Below are positions 1 to 6,963 of a stretch of DNA of 37,739 nucleotides, piece by piece. The notes under the pieces are model-generated. The model was not told where the DNA came from, ran no database searches, and was given only the letters and a program-made list of their open reading frames with translations. This DNA comes from an uncultured Eubacteriales bacterium (lineage in GTDB: Bacteria > Bacillota > Clostridia > Christensenellales > Aristaeellaceae). The position numbers and the translations under genes were made by a program. Every line of letters starts with the position of its first letter. The first letter of the stretch is position 1. The stretch lies in NCBI GenBank assembly GCA_902767565.1, contig CACXHY010000017.1:1-37739 (forward strand). Direction: 5' to 3'.

Positions 1-1
1 G

Positions 2-217
2 GCCACGAAAGAGGTCGAGAAGGATAAGACGAAGAAGGGCAAGACCATACGTCAGGAGCGTTACGACGGAACGCTGCAGCGGAGCTTCTATGTGGGCGAG
101 GCGCTCACGGAAGAAGACATTACCGCAAAGCTGGAGCATGGTGTGCTGAGCCTGAACATCCCGAAGAAGACTGAGAAGAAGCTTCCTGAAAAGAAGCTGA
201 TCGCCATCGAAGGATAA
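2..217 (+). CDS. Hsp20/alpha-crystallin small heat shock protein, C-terminal part
   Basis: The window opens inside this gene; 71 codons and a TAA stop are visible. Small heat shock proteins of this family are ATP-independent chaperones that hold unfolding proteins in the cytoplasm. The visible part has the late alpha-crystallin domain: an ERYDGTLQRSFYVGE strand region, then TEEDITAKLEHGVLSLNIPK, where the GVLxLxIPK pattern is the family hallmark, and a Lys-rich tail. The start and N-terminal arm lie outside the window. A strong hairpin terminator follows 33 bases after the stop, so this is the end of its transcript. The assignment is confident; whether it belongs to the chromosome or to an inserted element next to the tRNA fragment cannot be told. 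Confidence 0.88.
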   Translation, partial: ATKEVEKDKTKKGKTIRQERYDGTLQRSFYVGEALTEEDITAKLEHGVLSLNIPKKTEKKLPEKKLIAIEG

Positions 218-250
218 AGACGCGCATCCCAAGCAAACTGAACCAATCGA

Positions 251-286
251 GGGACTCATCACCAACCGTGGTGAGTCCCTTTTTCT
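251..286 (+). terminator. Rho-independent terminator after Hsp20
   Basis: A 12-bp near-perfect stem (GGGACTCATCAC pairing with GTGGTGAGTCCC) with a short CAACC-type loop is followed by TTTTTCTT. It lies 33 bases downstream of the Hsp20 stop. Confidence 0.88.
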
Positions 287-299
287 TACTGAAAGGTCA

Positions 300-334
300 A
301 TGCACCCCCCTGCCCGGATGATGCACCCCCCTGC
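300..334. repeat. Two 14-bp direct repeats, 21 bp apart
   Basis: ATGCACCCCCCTGC occurs at 300-313 and again at 321-334. The surrounding 287-482 stretch has no convincing gene. Closely spaced short direct repeats of this kind are found at the ends of some insertion sequences, for example the IS21 family, so this may be the worn end of a mobile element; that reading is an inference. Confidence 0.5.
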
Positions 335-482
335 AACTCCTCCGGGAGATACAACCGGTTGCAGGATACAGGACTGGAACTGGGTTGCAATTGTATCAAA
401 ATAAGCAGAGGCATTACCACAGTTGGAGAGCGACTGTTATACAACCCTAGATTTACAAGGATTTTGGGAGTACCAAAAGTCA

Positions 483-546
483 CAGATGGTAGCGCGCTAC
501 ATTCGCATTGTAGAGGTCACCGGTTCGAATCCGGTATGCTCCACCA
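483..546 (+). tRNA. 3' part of tRNA-Ala(CGC); 5' part missing (putative att scar)
   Basis: From the D-loop onward this is a good tRNA: D-loop AGATGGTA, anticodon stem CTACA/TGTAG (497-501, 509-513) around loop TTCGCAT with anticodon CGC at 504-506, variable loop AGGTC, T-arm ACCGG-TTCGAAT-CCGGT (519-535), 3' acceptor strand ATGCTCC (536-542), discriminator A and encoded CCA (544-546). The 5' side fails: the seven bases expected to pair with ATGCTCC are TACCAAA, and the 5' D-stem reads TCAC where GCGC is needed. GGAGTAC a few bases upstream can pair only if the D-arm is abandoned. This is what remains at the distal end when an element integrates into a tRNA gene. It is unlikely to give a working tRNA. 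Confidence 0.72.
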
Positions 547-549
547 CAA

Positions 550-578
550 CCTCTCAGCTAACAGGCTGAGGGGTTTTT
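550..578. terminator. Hairpin terminator between tRNA remnant and mcrC
   Basis: A 9-bp stem (550-558 with 565-573) closes a 6-base loop and is followed by TTTTT on the plus strand. It sits just after the tRNA 3' end and overlaps the last codons of mcrC on the other strand. Confidence 0.78.
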
Positions 579-1630
579 CTATCATTCAAGTTAATATGTG
601 TATCCAAATATTGATCAGCGATCTCATCAAGTTGTCGTCTGATTGAATCGAAGTGTCCGCTCAGGTCAAGCGTTCTCACAGCAATAAGGTTGCCGCTCAT
701 CCTATACTCATGCATTGGAATCACTTCTTCATCCGTTTGAGCGTAGAGGAGCATACCGGAAACCTTATGTGGTTTTCCACTCAACTCAGCTTCCTTGTTC
801 TTCACATAGGTGAAAATCTGATTCAGGTTCCCGGAGTGCACTGTCCGTGCGTCGAACCGCTGCTGGGTAGTCTGAGCGTAATACTTGGCATCGATGATCA
901 GCACCTTTTCCCAGTGTGACAGCATGATGTCCGTCTGGAGCACCGGCAGCATTTCATCGTAGCCATCATCGAGCTGCCACGGGATCTGAGCGGCGTTCGC
1001 CGAGATCTCCGGGTGTTCCTTTCTGTAATACTCCAGAATGAACTTCTCGTACAGGCGGCACATCCGTTGCTCATCGAAGAAGTCCATGAGCTTGGCTGTG
1101 CCGTCGTCGTTCGTCTGAAGAAGGCCTTTCACCACAAGATAACAGACGGAGATAAGCATCCGATAGGTTTCGTTTTGACGGTTGAAATGGATATGCCAGT
1201 CAATGGTGTGAACGTCCGGCGTATCGATGCCATCAAAATATACCAGCAGCCTGCGGATTTCCTGTTTGCGCTCTCTGGCAACATCACCGTGCAGCAGCAA
1301 AACCATCGTGGACTTGATGATTTGATTCATTGGTGTGTTGACCGAAAAGTCATCGTAGGTGCAGACAAGCCGCTGCCTCAGGAGAGATTGCGTCTTGATG
1401 GATTCGGGCATATCAATCCGACCCCTGAGCGCGGAGAGAGCTTCCGTCCTCTCGATATAGGCCCGGCCCAGCCCCCGCTTGATCTGCAGGGAGACACCTT
1501 TGCACAGGATGGCGGCACAGAGATCCCCCACATTGTGGAAATCCTCAGTCGCCATCTGTCTGTATCCTTGGCTGTTCAGTGCCTTGAAGGCATAGGACAG
1601 CATGTAGTAAATGTTATGAATCGGGATCAT
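554..1630 (-). CDS. mcrC: McrC, nuclease subunit of McrBC type IV restriction
   Basis: McrC joins the McrB motor ring and cuts DNA that carries modified cytosines. The 358-residue product begins MIPIHNIYYMLSYAF, the usual McrC opening. It has the PD-(D/E)xK nuclease core: a TDIML aspartate near residue 234 and IIDAKYY with D247 and K249. The start at 1630 is chosen because its ATG overlaps the mcrB stop as ATGA, which implies translational coupling; an upstream in-frame start at 1660 would add ten unneeded residues inside mcrB. It is transcribed leftward after mcrB and ends within the bidirectional hairpin beside the tRNA remnant. Length and catalytic residues look intact. The region is AT-richer than the rest of the window, which fits horizontal acquisition. 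Confidence 0.93.
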   Translation of the reverse strand: MIPIHNIYYMLSYAFKALNSQGYRQMATEDFHNVGDLCAAILCKGVSLQIKRGLGRAYIERTEALSALRGRIDMPESIKTQSLLRQRLVCTYDDFSVNTPMNQIIKSTMVLLLHGDVARERKQEIRRLLVYFDGIDTPDVHTIDWHIHFNRQNETYRMLISVCYLVVKGLLQTNDDGTAKLMDFFDEQRMCRLYEKFILEYYRKEHPEISANAAQIPWQLDDGYDEMLPVLQTDIMLSHWEKVLIIDAKYYAQTTQQRFDARTVHSGNLNQIFTYVKNKEAELSGKPHKVSGMLLYAQTDEEVIPMHEYRMSGNLIAVRTLDLSGHFDSIRRQLDEIADQYLDTHINLNDRKTPQPVS

Positions 1631-3696
1631 CTGATCGCGTCCTTCAGTCGATTGATCCAATCCATGGCTTTTGTACGGTCATCATACCAGTATTCCTTCA
1701 GGAGCGGGGCCAGTTCATAATCTACGATCTCTGCAAGCACAGGATCCGAGACTTCCGTTAGATTGCAGAAATAGCTGTGGCCGATGCAGAAGCCTTCTCC
1801 CAGCGACTCATCCCGGGCAATTTCTTCATTCAGCCGCTTCGTGCATTCAATCAGACGGTTGAACTTTTCACTAGCCAGTCGTGTCCGGTACTCACGGAAG
1901 CCTGTGCTCTCAAAGCCGGGGGTCATGTCAAAGAAAGCGAACCTGCGGCGCAGCGCGTAATCCAGCATGGCGAGGCTCCTGTCCGCTGTGTTCATCATGC
2001 CGATGATATAGACGTTCTGCGGAACAGAGAACAGCTCGTCAGAGTACAGCAACTGCAGAGAATTCCCACGTTTGTCGTTCTCGATCAGCATGAAGAGTTC
2101 ACCGAAGATCTTGCTCAGATTGCCCCGGTTGATCTCATCGATGATGAAGAAATATTCGTGCTCCAGGTCATCAGCAGCCTTCCGGCAGAAGAGATAGAAA
2201 GAGCCCTTCTTGATCTCAAAGCCGGTTCCGCTGCCGGCTGGTCGAAAACCTTCGATGAAGTCTTCATAGGAGTAGCTCTGATGGAATTGCACCATCATGA
2301 TCCGCTCCTGGTCCTTCACGCCCATCATGGAATAGGCCAGCCGCTTAGCCGTATAGGTCTTTCCCACACCTGGTGCGCCTTGGAGAATGACGTTCTTCTT
2401 TTTCCGCACCAGGCCAACCAAAGTTTCATAGGCGGTTTTGTCCATATATACGTCCGAGAGGAATTGTTCAACGCTGTACGGCGGATCAGCAGGGCGGACG
2501 AGATCGTCCGCATCCTCATCCTCCGGATCGGCAAACCATTCTTCCAGTTCCCGTACATAATCGGTGATGGAAGTAATGTCTGTCAACGTTTTCTGTACGA
2601 TTCTGTCTGTCCTTTCCAGAATCTCTGTTTGTCGCCATTCCACCCGGCGGATATTAGGATAACGATCGCTGTACTCTGGATCATACTCATATTCTGATGT
2701 GACCACACCGCGCCCCAGGATCTGATGCGTTCCACGCTTGGCATAGACGATGTCTCCGGGCTGCATCTGTGTCAGGAACTGCCACAAAGCAAGGGAATCA
2801 TTTTTGCAGGAATGGCCGGGGTTATCCTTCTGAAGTTCTACGGTGATTTGTTCGCGAGTTGAGAATCTGGACAGGTCTCCGAGCTCATACCAGCCGATGG
2901 CCATCACGCCATCGCGGGAGAACTGGTCCCACATGGATGCAGCCTGCCCGGGTGCGTACAGCCAGTAATGAACCGTCCGAACGTCTTCGTCGCCAAGGCC
3001 TGAACCTTTCTCAGCGTCTGCCTCGCTTCTTCTGTTAGCCAATATCCCTTTCCCGTCAATGAATTCCCAGGCCAGACTGCCAAGAGTCGTACCGTCTTCG
3101 TCTCTAAGTTCCGGGTAATCCTTTCTGATGTGAGCGTTCAGCAGGCAATTGATCTGATGGCATCTCATCGATCCATCATAGGGGTATTCTAATGTATCCA
3201 TCAGATTTCTCAGTATTCCTGTTGATCCGATGGTAAGGTATTTTTGCGGAAAGTAAAGACTCAGGTACTTCGTCAGCACCATTGCCATCCCCTGCAGCAG
3301 TGGATAATCGTCAAGATCCAACGCTGTTTCTGATTCGCCAGAAAGAATCAGAAACTTATAAAGTTCATCTCTGAATCTTGGCCAGAATTCGTCAATATCA
3401 GCTATGGGATTCGCACCGTGCATATAGCAGTTTTCTTTTTTGCTGAAATAGACACCATGCTTCCTCGCGCTTCCACCGCCCACGCCAAAGCCAATCTTTC
3501 CAAATTCGATTATGTAGCTAAGACTGTCTTTATAGTGCTCTGTTCCCAAGCAGTATTCATCATATGATAACCCCTTGATTCTACCTAGGGGATATTCTTT
3601 TAGAAAGGCATCTCGTTCTTCAATGTCGTGCTGTCTTTCCTGCCTGATCCTCTGAATACTCTGGTGGATATAATCTTGAAAGCTCTGATTAACCAT
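1627..3696 (-). CDS. mcrB: McrB-type AAA+ GTPase with EVE-like domain
   Basis: This is the motor and DNA-recognition subunit of a type IV restriction system (689 residues). Residues about 243-353, starting VHYWLYAPG, resemble an EVE/PUA-like fold; such domains read modified bases. The C-terminal AAA+ module has Walker A GAPGVGKT at 440-447, Walker B FFIIDEINRGN around 518-523, and MMNTADRS at 569-574, the McrB-subfamily signature that replaces the usual GTPase NKxD. The N-terminal 230 residues are not recognised and may be a second specificity region. ATG at 3696 is chosen because GAGGGGAG lies a few bases upstream; a TTG at 3711 would overlap that site. mcrC follows with a 4-base overlap. 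Confidence 0.93.
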   Translation of the reverse strand: MVNQSFQDYIHQSIQRIRQERQHDIEERDAFLKEYPLGRIKGLSYDEYCLGTEHYKDSLSYIIEFGKIGFGVGGGSARKHGVYFSKKENCYMHGANPIADIDEFWPRFRDELYKFLILSGESETALDLDDYPLLQGMAMVLTKYLSLYFPQKYLTIGSTGILRNLMDTLEYPYDGSMRCHQINCLLNAHIRKDYPELRDEDGTTLGSLAWEFIDGKGILANRRSEADAEKGSGLGDEDVRTVHYWLYAPGQAASMWDQFSRDGVMAIGWYELGDLSRFSTREQITVELQKDNPGHSCKNDSLALWQFLTQMQPGDIVYAKRGTHQILGRGVVTSEYEYDPEYSDRYPNIRRVEWRQTEILERTDRIVQKTLTDITSITDYVRELEEWFADPEDEDADDLVRPADPPYSVEQFLSDVYMDKTAYETLVGLVRKKKNVILQGAPGVGKTYTAKRLAYSMMGVKDQERIMMVQFHQSYSYEDFIEGFRPAGSGTGFEIKKGSFYLFCRKAADDLEHEYFFIIDEINRGNLSKIFGELFMLIENDKRGNSLQLLYSDELFSVPQNVYIIGMMNTADRSLAMLDYALRRRFAFFDMTPGFESTGFREYRTRLASEKFNRLIECTKRLNEEIARDESLGEGFCIGHSYFCNLTEVSDPVLAEIVDYELAPLLKEYWYDDRTKAMDWINRLKDAIR

Positions 3697-3725
3697 ACAT
3701 GCTCCCCTCAACAGATGTTATCGTT

Positions 3726-3753
3726 TTCATACTTGCATGCGAGATTCTGTCAA
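3726..3753 (-). promoter_or_regulatory. Promoter for mcrBC
   Basis: On the minus strand TTGACA (3753-3748) and TATGAA (3731-3726) are separated by 16 bp, about 30 bases upstream of the mcrB start. The match to a housekeeping sigma factor promoter is good. Confidence 0.6.
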
Positions 3754-3802
3754 CATACCTGCCTCCGGTCATCGTGCTGCGGCGCCGGCATGGGCGGTCT
3801 GC

Positions 3803-5320
3803 TTATTTTGAAGCCGTCTGTCCGCTCAGAAGCCGGTCCATGCGCTCGCGGACACGATCGTCCGGCTCTGCGTCGCGGAGGGAGGAAAGGAGACGATGAA
3901 ACTCCGGGAGCAGGTTTTGCAGCGGGTTTCCTGTCTTGCTGACCCAGGCTTCAAGGACCTGCAGCGAGATGTTCCTCGTGCGTACGGGATCGCAATGCAG
4001 TCCCGTCTCGATGAAATCCTGCCCTTCAAGCGGAAATTCGGTCAGCTGCCAAAGCAGGCATTCGAAGATCCACTGAGTCAGATTCCCGGTTCCCGGGCCG
4101 GGCGAAGCGCCGGGAGCCTTTTTCAGCTCATCGAGCGGAAGCTTCTGACGATAAAGCGTCAGTACCGCGTGCCGGTAATCCGGATCGTCCATCAGATACC
4201 TGCTGAGCCAGTGCTTTGACTGCAGGTCCGATTTCAGGATGTCCAGGATCTGAGCACGGCAGTCGATGCCGAGCTCGATGGCCAGCTCAATACAGCGCCC
4301 GGTTTTGACAGCCTCCGAAACGGCTGATCGGCAGGCGTCGGAAGTCAGGAGTTCCCGACACCGCACGATGATCTCCGACTCAGGCTCGCGGTCATCCTGC
4401 AGGCAATCGCGGAGTTTTTGTATATTTTCATAATCCTCGGCCGTCAGGGGCATCCGCTGTGCCGCCCGCAGATAATCCAGGATGCTTTCGTCAGCGTTTT
4501 TGAGGGCGGTTATCCCCTCAGCCGGACCGTCGTCCAGCATGGCGGCCAGGATGACCCCGATCCCGGTGAATTCATCGGGCGTAACGCTGCCTTTGAGCGT
4601 TTCCTCCGCATTTCCCTTCCGCCAGCATGTCAAGGCCGAATAGGCATGGTTGACATCGTTGCGCACCCCATCGGTCAGGAACCATGAACGGATCGCATCC
4701 GTTGCCGGCTCAAGCCGTTCTGCGGCATGGATGCGCCCCCAGCCGTGCACCTTTCGGGCCAGATCCCAGATCTCGTCGTTCCGGTCGCGCCATGTTGACA
4801 TGATGAAAACGGCAAACAGCGTAAACTCATCGCTGAGGCCAAGGGTTTTGACGACGGATCTGACGGACGGGTTATGATCGGTCCGGAACACTCCCAAGAT
4901 GGATAATCCGAATTTGACACATTCTTTGTCCCCGGAATCACGCATCGCATGGAGGGCATAATTCCACAGATTCGGTGCGCTGAGTGTTTGACGGTGCTCA
5001 ATGATCCATGACTGAAGGATCTCGATCAAGGATAACGCCCGGCTCTCTTTGCCGAGCGCCAGAAACAGCTCGTCCGCTTTATCGGTCAGGCCGTCTGATG
5101 CGGCCAGGATCGCCTCGCCGACTTTTGCGGCCGTTTCTTTGTTCGGATTCGGGGATTGCATGTGATACATGGCAATGCCATCCGCGGCTCCGTCCGCAAA
5201 ACGAAGTTCGCTTTGGGCTGCCTGCTCTTTCGGCAGTGAAAAGCCGGCGGGCAATTTGCCGTCCGTGGCTGCGGCTGATATGATCTCATACAGTGATCCC
5301 GGGTTTCCCACATTCATCAT
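3803..5320 (-). CDS. Unrecognised helical protein, HEAT-like
   Basis: I do not recognise a characterised family. The roughly 505-residue product lacks a signal peptide, membrane segments or an obvious catalytic motif. Predicted helices of 15-25 residues alternate along its length, for example the stretches beginning KADELFLALGKESRAL and DAIRSWFLTDGVRN, which suggests a HEAT/ARM-like scaffold. Acidic residues are common. Several start codons cluster: ATG at 5320, ATG at 5317 and GTG at 5329; AAAGGA directly before them favours one of the ATGs, so the N-terminus is uncertain by a few residues. The cyclase gene ends 47 bases upstream on the same strand, so the two may be cotranscribed; mcrB starts about 105 bases beyond its stop. 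Confidence 0.8.
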   Translation of the reverse strand: MMNVGNPGSLYEIISAAATDGKLPAGFSLPKEQAAQSELRFADGAADGIAMYHMQSPNPNKETAAKVGEAILAASDGLTDKADELFLALGKESRALSLIEILQSWIIEHRQTLSAPNLWNYALHAMRDSGDKECVKFGLSILGVFRTDHNPSVRSVVKTLGLSDEFTLFAVFIMSTWRDRNDEIWDLARKVHGWGRIHAAERLEPATDAIRSWFLTDGVRNDVNHAYSALTCWRKGNAEETLKGSVTPDEFTGIGVILAAMLDDGPAEGITALKNADESILDYLRAAQRMPLTAEDYENIQKLRDCLQDDREPESEIIVRCRELLTSDACRSAVSEAVKTGRCIELAIELGIDCRAQILDILKSDLQSKHWLSRYLMDDPDYRHAVLTLYRQKLPLDELKKAPGASPGPGTGNLTQWIFECLLWQLTEFPLEGQDFIETGLHCDPVRTRNISLQVLEAWVSKTGNPLQNLLPEFHRLLSSLRDAEPDDRVRERMDRLLSGQTASK

Positions 5321-5367
5321 TCCTTTCACGATCGGCCAAAGAGATCAGACCCGTCAAAACGCCCTGT

Positions 5368-6060
5368 TCATGCACGGCTGAACTGCGGCAGGCCCTCGAT
5401 GGCATAAACGCGCACCGGGCACGAGTCCAGGCCGATGATGGGCAGCGGAGCATAGCTGATGAAGAACGTGTCGGTCCTGAGAAGCTCCAGATTCTGCAGG
5501 ACTTCCAGAAAGAGGCAGTTCTGTGCCATGAGGATGTCGTGGAAGGGTTTGACGTTCTCGTTGCTGTCCTCGATGGAAACGCCGTCGCCAAACCCCACGC
5601 ATTGCGCGCCGTGAGCCGCAAGCCACCTGGCGCTGTCCTCCCCCACGACCAGGCGGTGATCGTCCGGGCCGTTGGTGGCGGGGGTGAAGGGCGGCAGCTT
5701 GTGCGGGCTGTCCAGGATCACCGTGTCTCCGGGCAGCATCCGGCTGCCGATCGCCTTTTCGAGATCGTCGCCGGTGATCTGATGGTTGGCGGGCAGATCC
5801 AGCACCGCATAGACGGCACGGCCCAGAAAGTTCGTCAGCGGAAGCTCCGCGACGGACGGCCAGTTCTCGTCATGGTGGTAGGGGCATTCGCAGTGTGTGC
5901 CCAGGTGGCTGGTCAGATCCATGATGGTGTGGAAATCCGGGATGCTTCCGCCGGTGTTGAAACGCAACAGGCGGCAGCGGCGGCTTTCCGTGTTCGGATC
6001 CAGCACTTTGGTCAGATCCACGATATGAAGCCCGCCCATGCTGTACTCTTTGGGCGGCAT
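5368..6060 (-). CDS. Cyclase family protein (kynurenine formamidase-like metal hydrolase)
   Basis: This 230-residue cytoplasmic protein belongs to the putative cyclase family (PF04199), metal-dependent hydrolases that include bacterial kynurenine formamidase KynB and isatin hydrolase. The opening IVDLTKVLDPNT matches the family N-terminus, and SHLGTHCECPYHH is a version of the metal-binding HxGTHxDxP motif, with Glu in place of the usual Asp. IGFGDGVSIED-type and FLEVLQNLELL segments in the C-terminal half also fit. No tryptophan-degradation genes are nearby, so the substrate is unknown. An ATG at 6060 is used; a second ATG seven codons later is possible. The helical-protein gene follows on the same strand after 47 bases. 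Confidence 0.86.
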   Translation of the reverse strand: MPPKEYSMGGLHIVDLTKVLDPNTESRRCRLLRFNTGGSIPDFHTIMDLTSHLGTHCECPYHHDENWPSVAELPLTNFLGRAVYAVLDLPANHQITGDDLEKAIGSRMLPGDTVILDSPHKLPPFTPATNGPDDHRLVVGEDSARWLAAHGAQCVGFGDGVSIEDSNENVKPFHDILMAQNCLFLEVLQNLELLRTDTFFISYAPLPIIGLDSCPVRVYAIEGLPQFSRA

Positions 6061-6859
6061 CTGTTCGGGCCTTTTCGAGGGATAACCCGCGGTTCAGTCG
6101 TAGTCAGACATGCTTTCATCTCCCGTCTGTTTGTCGTCAGGGCCTTCGGAGGCGTTCCGCAAACCCGGTCCCGTCACTCTCCCCACCGGTCAAAGCGCAG
6201 CGCAGCGGTCCCGTCCCGGGAAAACCGATCATGGCCCCGCCGATGCGCAGGCCGGTCACATCCCGGTCCTCCGCCGTGACGGTCTCCCGCCGCCTCTCCG
6301 CCATGCCGCGGCTCTGCACCATCGGGACACAGGCTTCCGGTCCCTGCCGAAGGCCTGCCGGATGCATTCACCCGATCTGCAGTCGTTGACGCGGAAACCG
6401 AAGGAGGTCGGGAATCCGGACATGATGCTGCGGGCGCGCTGCCCGCCGCAATTCTCGAAGATCTGCTGATCACCCGCGGCATGAATCATGAACTGAGGCC
6501 ATTATAGCCTTTTGAGGGGGGAAAAGCAAGCCCCGGCAAGCGGATCAGCCTGCGCGGACATCCATTGTTTGTCATGGATCACCCCACCCCCCGGCCGGCT
6601 TTGAAAGGCGCTCCCGCGGAGCGCGGGCAAGGCAGACTTTGGTCGCCGTTTTGCCCCTGCCTTCCCCTTCAGGAAGGGGGACCGCCGAGGCGGTGGATGA
6701 AGCAGCCCCGCGAAGCGCGGGCAGGGAAGCGGTGCCCCGGCTCCCCCGGAAAGGCGTTCTCGGGTGTTCCTCCCGCCTCCCGCCGCGCGAAGGCTGAACG
6801 GCAGCCGCTGCGGATGTCCGCCCGGCCCTGTTGAGCCGCCATGCGATTGGAGAAAAAGG
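6061..6859. other. Gene-poor gap, possibly holding decayed coding sequence
   Basis: No confident gene. Between about 6137 and 6489 the minus strand has short open stretches in shifting frames that might be a degraded gene, but none is recognisable. Between 6570 and 6640 there is a partial inverted copy of the GC-rich repeat module (GGGGGGTGGGG tail and CTTTCAAAG leader, minus strand), and 6650-6740 holds further palindromes such as CCCGCG-AAG-CGCGGG. Confidence 0.5.
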
Positions 6860-6888
6860 TTGCCTCCCCCATGGGTTTGTGATAGAAT
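6860..6888 (+). promoter_or_regulatory. Promoter of the SBP-LRR gene
   Basis: TTGCCT at 6860-6865 and TAGAAT at 6883-6888 are separated by 17 bp, 76 bases upstream of the ATG at 6964. Spacing is ideal for the housekeeping sigma factor. Confidence 0.65.
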
Positions 6889-6963
6889 GAGGTACCACAG
6901 GCTGCGTACGGTTCTTTTGGTTTACCGCCGCACGGTATGATACTGGGATCGGAGGACTGGATC

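Noticed and set aside
464-546. Intact tRNA starting at GGAGTAC
   Set aside because: The D-arm cannot form and the distance to the anticodon stem is too long; only the 3' part is tRNA-like.
3697-3711. TTG start for mcrB five codons upstream
   Set aside because: It overlaps the ribosome site GAGGGGAG that serves the ATG at 3696.
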